From: Roseitranquillus sp963709765
GTDB taxonomy: Bacteria; Pseudomonadota; Alphaproteobacteria; Rhodobacterales; Rhodobacteraceae
Length of the DNA stretch: 64,000 nucleotides
Direction: 5' to 3'
Assembly (NCBI GenBank): GCA_963709765.1
Contig: CAVPXL010000003.1
Coordinates: 1 to 64,000 of the forward strand
In this document: positions 19,159 to 29,521 of the stretch, piece by piece
Numbering within the stretch: the stretch's first letter is position 1
How the letters are laid out: every line of letters starts with the position of its first letter
Notes under the pieces: model-generated
Databases searched by the model: none
Seen by the model: only the letters and a program-made list of their open reading frames with translations
Told to the model about the DNA's origin: nothing
Position numbers and translations under genes: made by a program

Positions 19159-20139
19159 ATGGCGAAACTCGTGACGATCTATGGCGGCTCGGGCTTTGTG
19201 GGTCGCTACATTGCCCGACGCATGGCGGGATTGGGGTGGCGGGTGCGCGTCGCGTGTCGCCGGCCCAACGACGCGCTCTTCGTGCGGACCTACGGGACGG
19301 TCGGACAGGTCGAGCCCGTCTTCTGCAACATCCGCAACGACCACAGCGTGCGGGAGGTGATGGTCGGTGCCGACAGCGTGATCAACTGCGTCGGTATCCT
19401 GACGGAAGGCGGTGCGAACACCTTCGAGGCGCTTCAGGCGGAGGGCGCGACGCGGATCGCGCGCATCGCAGCCGAGCAAGGGGTAACCCAACTCGTCCAG
19501 CTTTCGGCAATCGGGTCGGATGCCGACAGCGACAGCGATTACGCCCGGACCAAAGCCGAAGGCGAGCGGGGGGTACGGGAGCATTTCCCGCGCGCCGTGA
19601 TCCTGCGCCCTTCGATCATGTTCGGCCCCGAGGACGATTTCTTCAACAGGTTCGCGGGAATGGCGCGTCTTGGGCCGGTCCTGCCCGTCATCGGCGCCAA
19701 TACGCGGTTCCAGCCGGTCTATGTGGATGACGTGGCGCAAGCCGCCGTCAAGGCCGCGACGGGAAAGGCCGAGCCGGGGATCTACGAACTCGGCGGACCG
19801 GACGTGAACACGTTCCGCGAGCTTGTGGAACGGATGCTGGACGTGGTTCAGCGGCGGCGTCTGGTGGCCGCGATTCCGTTCTGGTTCGGCAATCTGATGG
19901 GCGTCGGGTTCGGATTGCTGCACAAGGCGACGTTCGGTTTTTCGCCGCAGCCGGTGACCGCCGACCAGGTGCGCAACCTTCGCCGCGACAATGTGGTCTC
20001 GGATGGCGCCCGGACCCTGGAGAGCCTCGGCATCACGCCCACGTCGATGGCGGCGGTCCTGCCGGGTTATCTCTGGCGCTTCCGTCCTTCCGGGCAATAT
20101 GCGGCGATCACCCGGTCGGCGCGCAACCTGCGGTCCTGA
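19159..20139 (+). CDS. Complex I NDUFA9-like NAD(P)-binding protein
   Basis: A 326-residue atypical short-chain dehydrogenase of the group annotated as complex I NDUFA9 subunit family in alphaproteobacteria. The dinucleotide-binding turn is YGGSGFVGRYIARRM (residues about 7-21). NCVGIL and LSAIGSDADSDSDYARTKAEGE follow at the expected places, the latter replacing the catalytic Tyr-x3-Lys region. It probably has a structural or assembly role near respiratory complex I or quinone enzymes, not classical catalysis. The ATG at 19159 (MAKLVTIYGG) fits better than the one at 19141. Confidence 0.82.
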   Translation: MAKLVTIYGGSGFVGRYIARRMAGLGWRVRVACRRPNDALFVRTYGTVGQVEPVFCNIRNDHSVREVMVGADSVINCVGILTEGGANTFEALQAEGATRIARIAAEQGVTQLVQLSAIGSDADSDSDYARTKAEGERGVREHFPRAVILRPSIMFGPEDDFFNRFAGMARLGPVLPVIGANTRFQPVYVDDVAQAAVKAATGKAEPGIYELGGPDVNTFRELVERMLDVVQRRRLVAAIPFWFGNLMGVGFGLLHKATFGFSPQPVTADQVRNLRRDNVVSDGARTLESLGITPTSMAAVLPGYLWRFRPSGQYAAITRSARNLRS

Positions 20140-20145
20140 CAGCGC

Positions 20146-20949
20146 CTAGGAATAGGCGATCGCGAGCAGGACGAGGCCCAGCACGACCCTGTAGATCACA
20201 TAGGGCGTGAAGCTGACGCTGCGCAGCAGGCGGAACATGAGCGCGAGGGCCAGAAGTGCGGCGACGAAGGCGAAGCCAGCCGCGATCGCGGCGTCGCGCG
20301 CCAGATCCATGTCCGCCTCTGCTGCGACCTCGGCCCCGAGCAGGACCCCTGATGCGAGGATCGTCGGGATGGACATCAGCATCGAGATTCGCGCCGCGTC
20401 CTTCCGCTCGTAGCCGAGCGCCCGCGCGCCGGTGATGACGATGCCCGATCGCGAGGTCCCCGGGACGAGGGCGAGGACTTGCCAGAGACCGAGGATCCAC
20501 GCTTGCCGCGGCGACCACTCTTCGGCCGCGCGGGTCTCGGGCGAAAAGGTATCGGCCCACCAGAGCACGATACCGAAGCCCGCCATGGTCCAGCCGATCA
20601 CGGCCGTCGAGCGCAGGGCAACGTCCAGGCCCGTAATCTTGAAGGCGAGACCGGCAATCACGACCGGGATCGTGGCGATCAAGAGGCAAAGCGCCAGTCT
20701 CGCCTCAGCGTCCTGTAACCGGCCGGTGACGAGCCGCAGGGTTCCGCGGAGTGCTGACGCCACATCGCGACGAAAATAGAGAACGACAGCGCCCAGTGTG
20801 CCGACATGAACGGCCACATCAACCGCCAGACCCTGATCCTCCACGCCCATCAGATGCGGCAGCAGAATCAGATGGCCCGAGGAGGAAATCGGGAGGAATT
20901 CGGTGATGCCCTGGATCAGAGCAACAAGAACGAGGTAAAACAGAGACAT
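20146..20949 (-). CDS. uppP: Undecaprenyl-diphosphatase
   Basis: Integral membrane phosphatase (BacA/UppP) that recycles undecaprenyl pyrophosphate for peptidoglycan and O-antigen synthesis; high dosage gives bacitracin resistance. It has 267 residues with about eight membrane segments. The two active-site motifs are intact: the first in GITEFLPISSSGHLIL (about 14-29) and the second in PGTSRSGIVITGARALG (about 162-178). It converges on the NDUFA9-like gene. Confidence 0.96.
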   Translation of the reverse strand: MSLFYLVLVALIQGITEFLPISSSGHLILLPHLMGVEDQGLAVDVAVHVGTLGAVVLYFRRDVASALRGTLRLVTGRLQDAEARLALCLLIATIPVVIAGLAFKITGLDVALRSTAVIGWTMAGFGIVLWWADTFSPETRAAEEWSPRQAWILGLWQVLALVPGTSRSGIVITGARALGYERKDAARISMLMSIPTILASGVLLGAEVAAEADMDLARDAAIAAGFAFVAALLALALMFRLLRSVSFTPYVIYRVVLGLVLLAIAYS

Positions 20950-21109
20950 GCCGATTAATGCGTCAAGATGTTTGACTTATTATGGCTGTTGTTGCGGCCC
21001 GCAGCTTCTGCGGCGCGCATTGAATGCTAAAAAAGGTCAGCATGTCTGCCTTTTCACAGTTCGATGTTCGAATTAGAAGGGCGCGGGACGCGATGCGGAG
21101 GAATCGAGT

Positions 21110-22544
21110 ATGGCCAGCGAGCGGATGCTCAAGTTCGTTACCGTGAAGCGGGACATGCCGGAGAAGCGGCCGCCCGATCTGCGTGCAGATGATTTCCATG
21201 AGATCTATGCCGAATTCGCCGATGCCAAGGCGGCCGAGCAGGCCGGTCGCTGCAGCCAGTGTGGTGTCCCCTACTGCCAGACCCATTGCCCGCTGCACAA
21301 CAACATTCCCGACTGGTTGCGTCTGACCGCTCAGGGCCGGCTGGAAGAGGCTTACGAGATTGCGCAATCGACGAACACGTTTCCGGAGATCTGCGGCCGG
21401 ATCTGTCCGCAGGACCGGCTCTGCGAGGGTAATTGCGTCATAGAGCAGTCGGGTCATGGCACCGTGACGATCGGCGCGGTCGAGAAATACATCACCGACA
21501 CCGCCTGGGAGCGCGGCTGGGTCAAGCCGGGCACGCCGACGCAGGAACGGCACGAGAGCGTCGGGATCATCGGCGCCGGTCCGGGCGGACTGGCCGCGGC
21601 CGACATGCTGCGCCGTGCCGGATTGCAGGTCACGGTCTACGATCGCTACGACCGCGCCGGCGGCCTGATGACCTACGGGATCCCCGGCTTCAAGCTGGAG
21701 AAGGACGTGGTCATGCGCCGCGTGGAGCAGCTGGAACAGGCAGGCGTGACGTTCCGGCTGAACTGCAATGTGGGCGAGGACGTCTCATTCGCCGACATCC
21801 GCGAGGCACACGAAGCTGTGGTCATCGCCACCGGTGTCTACAAGAGCCGCGACCTGCAGGCGCCCGGAATCGGCGCTTCGGGGATCGTGCGGGCGATCGA
21901 TTTCCTCACCGCGTCGAACCGCAAGAACTTCGGCGACGAGGTGGAGGCCTTCGAACTCGGGCGAGCTGAACGCGGAGGGCAAGCGCGTCGTCGTGATCGG
22001 TGGCGGGGATACTGCGATGGATTGCGTGCGCACCGCCATCCGGCAGGGGGCGGAGAGCGTGAAGTGCCTCTACCGCCGCGACCGGGTGAACATGCCCGGT
22101 AGCCAGCGCGAGGTCGCGAACGCCGAGGAGGAGGGCGTCGAATTCGTCTGGTTGAGCGCGCCGAAGGGCTTCAGCGGCGAGGTCGTCGCGGGAGTCATGG
22201 TCAGCAAGATGCGCCTGGGCGCGCCCGACGTGACCGGGCGGCAGATGCCCGAGATCATCGAGGGGGCGGACTATGTGGAGGACGCCGATCTCGTCATCAA
22301 GGCGTTGGGGTTCGAACCCGAGGAGCTGCCGACGCTCTGGGGCTGTCCGGAGCTGGAGGTGACGCGCTGGGGCACGATCAAGGCCGATTTCCGCAGTCAC
22401 CGGACCAACCTTCCGGGGGTGTATGCGGTGGGCGACATCGTGCGCGGTGCGAGCCTCGTGGTCTGGGCGATCCGTGACGGGCGCGAGGCGGCGCAGTCGA
22501 TCCTGGACGATCTGGCGGCGCTTCCTGCGATGGCCGCGGAATGA
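21110..22544 (+). CDS. gltD: Glutamate synthase small subunit, one frameshift
   Basis: NADPH-dependent beta subunit that passes electrons to GltB for glutamate formation. It has N-terminal 4Fe-4S cysteines (CSQCGVPYCQTHCPL and CGRICPQDRLCEGNC), an FAD site (IIGAGPGGLAAADML, about 150) and an NADPH site (VVVIGGGDTAMDC, about 290). The frame breaks at GAACTC (21953-21958). Dropping one A gives FDSGELNAEGKRVVV and an uninterrupted 477-residue protein, the normal size. The start has a strong GGAGGAA site. As the rest is fully conserved, a sequence error is more likely than loss. Confidence 0.92.
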
Positions 22545-22674
22545 GCGCCCGGCCGCATTCGCGACGCATGTGACGCGGGGCGTACATACATCTGTACTGC
22601 ATTGTATAACGTGCGTGCAGACGCGAGGGTCCGGCGACTTGGCAAGGGCAGCACGGCGACTGGAGAGAGCGGCC

Positions 22675-23127
22675 ATGCCCGGGCGGCGCACCGCTGCGAG
22701 CCGGCCGATCGAGGGGCGGTGCCTCTGCGGTGCGGTGCTGATCCGTGTGGCCATGCACAGGCACGAGATCGGCATCTGCCATTGCTCGATCTGCCGACGC
22801 TGGTCGGGTAGCGCACTGGCAATCTTCGGCGCGGCGCCGGAGGCGGTGGTCGTCGAGGGGGCGCGGTGTAGAGCCTATCGCGCATCGTCCTTTGCAGAGC
22901 GCGCCTTTTGCGGCACCTGCGGCTGCCACCTCTGGTTCCGCGAGGATGACGGAGACTACGAGCTGGCCGCCGGCCTTTTCGAGGCCGCTGCCGGCTATCC
23001 GCTGATCAGCGAGATCTACACCGATCAGGCGCTACGCGCGCTCGACCTTGCGGGCGACCACAAGAGAGCGACGACCGCCGAATACGAAGCGAAGTATCCA
23101 TCCGTGAATGTGGGGGACCTGCGATGA
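22675..23127 (+). CDS. GFA/CENP-V family zinc protein
   Basis: A 150-residue member of the glutathione-dependent formaldehyde-activating (GFA) fold. It has the seven zinc cysteines in CLCGAV, CHCSICRRWSG and CGTCGCHLWF. Few members are true formaldehyde-activating enzymes, so the substrate is unknown. The ATG at 22675 follows GGAGAGAG. Its stop overlaps the likely gltB start (ATGA), so it is translationally coupled to glutamate synthase, an unusual position between gltD and gltB. Confidence 0.88.
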   Translation: MPGRRTAASRPIEGRCLCGAVLIRVAMHRHEIGICHCSICRRWSGSALAIFGAAPEAVVVEGARCRAYRASSFAERAFCGTCGCHLWFREDDGDYELAAGLFEAAAGYPLISEIYTDQALRALDLAGDHKRATTAEYEAKYPSVNVGDLR

Positions 23128-26100
23128 CCTACGATGAAACGCTGGGCCGCCGAGGAAGAGGCCCGCCGCGCCTGGATGGCCGAGAACTCCCTTTATCGCT
23201 CGGACGACGAGCGCGCGTCCTGCGGCGTGGGATTGGTGGTGTCGATCGACGGCAGCCGCACACGGCGGGTGGTGCAGAACGGGATCGACGCACTCAAGGC
23301 GATCTGGCACCGCGGCGCGGTGGATGCCGACGGACGCACGGGCGACGGCGCGGGCATTCACGTCCAGATCCCCCTCGCATTCTTCCATGACCAGATCGAG
23401 CGCACCGGCCACCGGCCGCGGCAGGACGAGCTGGTGGCCGTGGGACAGGTGTTCCTGCCGCGCACCGATTTCGGCGCTCAGGAAACCTGCCGGACCATCG
23501 TGGAGACCGAGGTCCTGCGCATGGGCTACTACATCTACGGCTGGCGCCACGTTCCGGTGAACATCGACGTGCTCGGCGAGAAGGCCAACGCGACGCGGCC
23601 GGAGATCGAGCAGATCCTGATCTCCAACGCCAAGGGCGCCGACGAGGAGACGTTCGAGCGCGAGCTCTACGTCATCCGCCGGCGGATCGAGAAGGCGGCG
23701 GCCCGCGCGCAGGTTCAGCTCTACATGGCGTCGCTGAGCTGTCGCAGCCTGATCTACAAGGGCATGATGCTGGCCGAGCAGGTGGCCGAGTTCTACCCCG
23801 ACCTCAAGGACGAGCGTTTCGAGAGCGCGTTCGCGATCTACCACCAGCGGTATTCGACCAATACGTTTCCTCAATGGTGGCTTGCACAGCCGTTCCGGAT
23901 GCTGGCCCATAACGGCGAGATCAACACGCTCAAGGGCAATCTCAACTGGATGAAGAGCCACGAGATCCGGATGGCGTCGTCCACGTTCGGGGACATGGCC
24001 GAGGACATCAAGCCGATCGTGGCAAGTGGCTCGTCCGACAGCGCGGCGCTCGATTCGGTGTTCGAGGTGCTGGTGCGGGCCGGGCGCAGCGCGCCGATGG
24101 CCAAGACGATGCTGGTGCCCGAGAGCTGGTCCAAGCAGGCGGCCGAACTGCCGCAGGCCTGGCGCGACATGTATGCCTATTGCAACGCGGTGATGGAGCC
24201 GTGGGACGGCCCGGCGGCGCTGGCGATGACCGACGGCCGCTGGGTCTGCGCGGGGCTCGACCGCAACGGCCTGCGCCCGATGCGCTACGTGGTGACGGGC
24301 GACGGGCTGCTGATCGCGGGGTCGGAAGCCGGGATGGTGCCGGTCGACGAGGCCTCCGTCGTCGAAAAGGGAGCGCTCGGCCCCGGTCAGATGATCGGCG
24401 TGGATATGGCCGAAGGCGTGCTGTTCCACGACATCGAGATCAAGGACAGGCTGGCGGCGGCGCAACCGTTTGGCGACTGGGTCGGCAGGATCACAGAGCT
24501 GGACGAGGCGCTCGGCAGCCTGACCGAAAAGCCGCTATTCTCGGGCGCGGATCTGCGGCGGCGGCAGGCGGCGGCGGGCTACACCATCGAGGAGCTGGAG
24601 CAGATCCTCGCGCCCATGGCGGAGGACGGCAAGGAGATGATCGCGTCGATGGGCGACGACACGCCCTCGGCGGTCTTGTCGGAGAAATACCGGCCCCTCA
24701 GCCACTATTTCCGCCAGAACTTCAGCCAGGTAACCAACCCGCCCATCAGATTCCTTGCGTGAATACAGGGTGATGAGCCTCAAGACCCGGTTCGGCAACC
24801 TCAAGAACGTGCTCGACGAAGACAGTTCTCAGACCGAGATCCTGGTGCTCGACAGTCCCTTCGTCGGAAACGCGCAGTTCGCCGAGCTGACGCAGGCCTT
24901 CAATGCGACGATGGTGGAGATCGACTGCACCTTCGCGCAGGGAACGCGGCTCGCAGACGCGCTGACCCGGATCCGGGCCGAGGCAGAGGACGCGGTGCGC
25001 TCCGGCGCGGGGCATCTGGTCCTGACCGATCAGCATCAGGGACCGGACAAGGTGCCGATACCGATGATCCTGGCGACCAGCGCCGTGCATTCGTGGCTGA
25101 CCCGCAAGGGGCTGCGGACGTTCTGCAGCCTCAACGTGCGCTCGGCGGAGTGTATCGACCCCCATTATTTCGCGGTGCTGGTGGGCTGCGGCGCGACGGT
25201 GGTGAATGCCTACCTGGCCGAGGATTCCATCGCCGACCGGATCGAGCGCGGGCTGATCGACGGGAGCCTGACCGAGGCGGTGGCGCGGTATCGTGCGGCG
25301 ATCGACGCGGGCCTGCTCAAGATCATCTCCAAGATGGGAATCAGCGTGGTCTCGTCCTATCGCGGCGGCCTGAACTTCGAGGCGGTCGGCCTCAGCCGCG
25401 CGATGGTGGCCGAGTACTTCCCCGGCATGCATAGCCGGATCAGCGGCATCGGCGTCCCCGGTCTGCAGCGGCAGGTCGAGGCGGTGCACGCCCGCGGCTG
25501 GAGCGGCGACGGAAATTCGGCGACGATCCTGCCGATCGGCGGCTTCTACAAGGCGCGGCGCTCGGGCGAGACCCATGCCTGGGGCGCACAGGCGATGCAC
25601 ATGCTGCAATCGGCCTGCACCCGCGCCAGCTTCGAGACCTGGAAGAAATACAGCCAGATGATGCGCGCGCAGCCGCCCATCCATTTGCGCGACCTGCTCG
25701 ACATCAAGCCGCTGGGCGAGGCGGTATCGATCGAGGAGGTCGAGAGCATCACTTCGATCCGCAAGCGGTTCGTGACGCCGGGGATGAGCCTCGGCGCCCT
25801 GAGCCCGGAGGCGCACAAGACGCTGAACGTGGCGATGAACCGGATCGGCGCGAAGTCGGATTCCGGCGAGGGCGGCGAGGACCCGGCGCACTTCAACCCG
25901 GAGGCCAATGGCGACAACCCGAGCGCCAAGATCAAGCAGGTGGCGTCGGGGCGTTTCGGCGTGACGGCGGAATACCTCAATCACTGCGAGGAGCTGGAGA
26001 TCAAGGTCGCCCAGGGCGCGAAACCGGGGGAGGGCGGGCAGCTGCCGGGGATGAAGGTGACCGAGCTGATCGCGCGGCTTCGCCATTCAACGCCGGGCGT

Positions 26101-27658
26101 GACGCTGATTTCGCCGCCGCCGCACCACGATATCTATTCGATCGAGGATCTGGCGCAGCTCATCTACGACCTGAAACAGATCAACCCGCGCGCCAAGGTG
26201 ACGGTGAAGCTGGTGGCGTCGTCCGGCGTGGGCACCATCGCGGCCGGCGTGGCGAAGGCCAAGGCCGACGTGATCCTGATCTCGGGCCACAACGGCGGAA
26301 CCGGGGCGAGCCCGGCGACGTCGATCAAGTATGCCGGCCTGCCGTGGGAGATGGGCCTGACCGAGGCGCATCAGGTTCTGGCCATGAACAAGCTGCGCGA
26401 GCGGGTGACGCTGCGCACCGACGGGGGCCTGCGGACCGGGCGCGACATCGTGATGGCCGCGATGATGGGGGCCGAGGAATACGGCATCGGCACCGCGGCG
26501 TTGATCGCAATGGGCTGCATCATGGTGCGCCAGTGCCAGTCGAACACCTGTCCGGTCGGTGTCTGCACCCAGGATCCGGCGCTGCGCGAGAAGTTCACCG
26601 GCAATGCCGACAAGGTGGTGAACCTCATCACCTTCTACGCGCAGGAGGTGCGCGAGATCCTGGCCCGGATCGGCGCGCGCAGCCTCGACGAGGTGATCGG
26701 GCGCGCGGACCTGCTGACGCAGGTGAGTCGCGGCTCGGCGCATCTGGACGATCTGGATCTCAACCCGCTGCTGATCACGGTCGATGGAGCGAAGAACATC
26801 AAGTACGACCGCTTGAAGGAGCGCAACGCGGTGCTGGACACGCTCGACGCCGAGATCGTGCGCGACGCCGCGCGGTTCCTGGAAGACGGCGAGAAGATGC
26901 AGCTCTCCTATGCCGTGCGGAACACGCAGCGGACGGTCGGGACGCGGGTCTCCAGCCATATCGTGCGGCGCTTCGGCATGCGCAACCAGCTTCAGCCCGA
27001 CCACCTGCACGTCAAGCTGACGGGCAGCGCGGGTCAGAGCCTTGGCGCGTTTGCAGCGCCGGGTCTCAAGCTCGAGGTATCGGGTGACGCCAACGATTAC
27101 GTGGGCAAGGGCCTGTCGGGCGGCACCGTGGTGGTGCGCCCGCCGATGCACTCGCCACTGGTGGCGAGCGAGAACACGATCATCGGCAACACCGTCCTGT
27201 ACGGCGCGACGGACGGCTACCTCTTTGCCGCAGGGCGCGCAGGCGAGCGGTTCGCGGTGCGCAATTCGGGCGCAAAGGCGGTGATCGAGGGCTGCGGGTC
27301 GAACGGCTGTGAGTACATGACAGGTGGCATCGCGGTGATCCTGGGCGCGATCGGGGCCAACTTCGGGGCCGGGATGACCGGCGGGATGGCCTATCTCTAC
27401 GATCCCGAGGGACAGGCGCAGGTCCTGATGAACATGGATACGCTGGTGACCGGCCCGGTCAGCGTGGATCACTGGGAGGCCGAGCTGAAGGGCCTGGTCG
27501 AGCGTCATGCCGCCGAGACGCGCAGCCGCAAGGCGACCGACCTGTTGCAGCACTGGGCCGAAGCATTGCCGCAATTCCTCCAGGTCTGCCCGAAGGAGAT
27601 GCTGGGCCGTCTGGCGCACCCGCTCAGCGTCGAGAGAAGCGCGATCCCGGCGGAGTGA
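23124..27658 (+). CDS. gltB: Glutamate synthase large subunit, frameshifted
   Basis: Glutaminase plus FMN/3Fe-4S synthase subunit that makes glutamate from glutamine and 2-oxoglutarate. The Ntn nucleophile Cys is in ERASCGVGLVV after a propeptide of about 30 residues. The synthase domain has GHNGGTGASPATSIKYAG, the 3Fe-4S cysteines are in CQSNTCPVGVCTQ, and the GXGXG beta-helix domain is at the end. Two breaks occur. At 24748 an extra A precedes GATTC; removing it gives NPPIDSLREYRVMSLKTRF. Near 23134-23143 one extra base separates the well-placed ATG at 23124 (GGGGGA site, overlap with the GFA stop) from the conserved WAAEEEARRAWM. The alternative start at 23134 avoids the second break. The corrected length is about 1510 residues, normal for GltB. 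Confidence 0.93.
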
Positions 27659-27665
27659 TAAACAG

Positions 27666-27689
27666 AGGGCCCCTGCGGGGGCCCTTTTT
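27666..27689 (+). terminator. Rho-independent terminator after gltB
   Basis: GGGCCCC (27667-27673) pairs with GGGGCCC (27678-27684) across a four-base loop and is followed by TTTTT (27685-27689). It lies eight bases after the gltB stop and ends the gltD-GFA-gltB region. Confidence 0.9.
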
Positions 27690-27982
27690 CGATCTCGACG
27701 TCGGCCGATCAGACGCGGCGGCACAGCCCGGCGGGCCCGTGGAACGCGGAGGCCACGAGCGGCGGCGAAGCCGGAACGAGAGCGGGCGCGTTGACTTCGC
27801 CTTGGACCAACCCGTTGATCCCGGTCGAGGCGACGGGCTGACCCTCGTGGTATCCCTCCACCTCACGCTCGGCTCGTGGAATTCCAGCGCGGCGCAGGGA
27901 TTTGTTCAGGAACTCGCAGTCCCACGACGTCTGATCACTTGCCGATGGACGGGTGACCGCCCGTCTTGTAGGCCCCGACGCG

Positions 27983-28720
27983 ATGGCGAGATCCTCCAGA
28001 AAGACCGACCGCGTGGTCGTGGCCGAAGCCCGCGGAGGCGAACCCCGCGGTGGTGTTCGACGTCTGCTGACATGGCTTTTTCTGGGACTGGTCCTGCTCG
28101 CAGGGCTGCTCCTGGTCCTGCCGCGCTTCGTCGCACCGCCCACGACCCTGACGATGTTGGGCGAGGTGCGGCGGCTTGGCGGGATCGAGCGGGACTGGAC
28201 CCCGATGGAGCGCATCGCGCCGGTGATGGCGCGGGCCGTAGTGGCGGCCGAGGACGCGAATTTCTGTCGCCACTGGGGGTTCGACATGGCGGCGATCCGG
28301 GAGGCGATCGATGCGGGCGGGCGGCGCGGGGCCTCCACGATCAGCCAGCAGACGGTGAAGAACGTCTATCTGTGGCAGAGCCGTTCGTGGCCGCGCAAGG
28401 CGCTGGAGGCCGGGCTGACGCCGCTGGTGGAACTGGTCTGGCCCAAGCGGCGCATCCTTGAGGTCTATCTCAACGTGGCCGAGATGGGCGAGGGCGTGTT
28501 CGGCGTCGAGGCCGCGGCGCGCCATTGGTTCGGCGTGTCGGCCGCCGATCTGACGGGGATGCAGGCGGCGCGGCTGGCGGCGATCCTGCCGGCGCCGCGC
28601 GATCGTTCACCGGCCGAGCCTGGCGCCTTCGTGCGACGGCGCGCGGCCTCGATCCTCGACGGGGCGGAGACCATTCGGCGCGACGGCCGGGCCGATTGCT
28701 TCGAGGACGCCGCGGACTGA
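27983..28720 (+). CDS. mtgA: Monofunctional peptidoglycan transglycosylase
   Basis: Family 51 glycosyltransferase that polymerises lipid II into glycan strands. It has 245 residues with one N-terminal membrane helix (about residues 30-50, LTWLFLGLVLLAGLLLVLP). The catalytic Glu is in VVAAEDANFCRHWGFD, and the lipid-II motif GASTISQQTVKNVYLW and the second Glu region RILEVYLNVAEMG follow. There is no transpeptidase domain, as expected for MtgA. The ATG at 27983 leaves a 293-base gap after the terminator with no other gene. Confidence 0.95.
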   Translation: MARSSRKTDRVVVAEARGGEPRGGVRRLLTWLFLGLVLLAGLLLVLPRFVAPPTTLTMLGEVRRLGGIERDWTPMERIAPVMARAVVAAEDANFCRHWGFDMAAIREAIDAGGRRGASTISQQTVKNVYLWQSRSWPRKALEAGLTPLVELVWPKRRILEVYLNVAEMGEGVFGVEAAARHWFGVSAADLTGMQAARLAAILPAPRDRSPAEPGAFVRRRAASILDGAETIRRDGRADCFEDAAD

Positions 28721-28855
28721 ACCGGCGCGCGCGCGTTACCGGACTGCCACTTGCAATCGAGTTCCGTCGCGGTCGAGCCCGCATTCGGGCCGGAGGAGTT
28801 GAAGACCGGGCCTCGAACGGGCATTGAGGCCGGGCCGCAACCGCCGCGAAGTCCG

Positions 28856-29521
28856 ATGACCCGTCTCTATCATGTTCCCCTCTCGCCCTATTGCCGCAAG
28901 GTGCGCCTGTGCCTGGCGGAGAAGAAGATCGAGGTGGAGCTGATCGAGGAACGATACTGGGAACGCGATTCCGATTTCCTGCGCCGCAACCCGGCCGGCA
29001 AGGTGCCGATCCTGCGGCTGGACGGGCGCACCATGAGCGAAAGCCAGGCGATCTGCGAATACATCGAGGAAAAGCATCCCGATCCGGCGCTGATGCCGCG
29101 CGACGCGGAGGGCCGCTACGAAGTGCGGCGCCTGATAGGCTGGTTCGACGACAAGTTCCACGGCGAGGTGACCCAGCGGCTTCTGCACGAGCGGGTGATC
29201 AAGAAGATGACCAAGCAGGGCTACCCCGACAGTGCCGCGGTCAAGTCCGGCGCCAAGGCGATCAAGTATCACCTGGACTACATGGGCTGGCTTCTGGATC
29301 AGCGGCGCTGGCTCGCCGGCAACCAGATGACGCTGGCGGATTTCGCGGCGGCCGCGCATCTCAGCGCCCTCGACTATATCAGCGACGTCGACTGGAACCG
29401 CTCGGAGGCGGTCCGCGACTGGTATGCCAAGATCAAGTCGCGTCCCGCCTTCCGCTCGATCCTGGCGGACGTGGTTCCCGGATTTCCCCCGCCGCCGCAT
29501 TATGCCGACCTCGACTTCTGA
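28856..29521 (+). CDS. Glutathione S-transferase family protein
   Basis: A 221-residue protein with an N-terminal thioredoxin-fold domain (LYHVPLSPYCRKVRLCLAEK, then KVPILRLDG and SESQAICEYIEE for glutathione contacts) and a C-terminal all-helical domain with the N-capping WLAGNQMTLADFAAAAH motif. The active residue near the start may be the Ser or Cys of SPYC. The ATG at 28856 is selected by the family N-terminus. Its 3' end overlaps the queG start by 20 bases. The electrophilic substrate is unknown. Confidence 0.9.
   Translation: MTRLYHVPLSPYCRKVRLCLAEKKIEVELIEERYWERDSDFLRRNPAGKVPILRLDGRTMSESQAICEYIEEKHPDPALMPRDAEGRYEVRRLIGWFDDKFHGEVTQRLLHERVIKKMTKQGYPDSAAVKSGAKAIKYHLDYMGWLLDQRRWLAGNQMTLADFAAAAHLSALDYISDVDWNRSEAVRDWYAKIKSRPAFRSILADVVPGFPPPPHYADLDF

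Noticed and set aside
21940..21970. Programmed ribosomal frameshifting in gltD, gltB or the importer genes
   Set aside because: No slippery heptamer or downstream structure is seen, glutamate synthase genes are not known to need it, and the corrected genes are collinear after removing one base.
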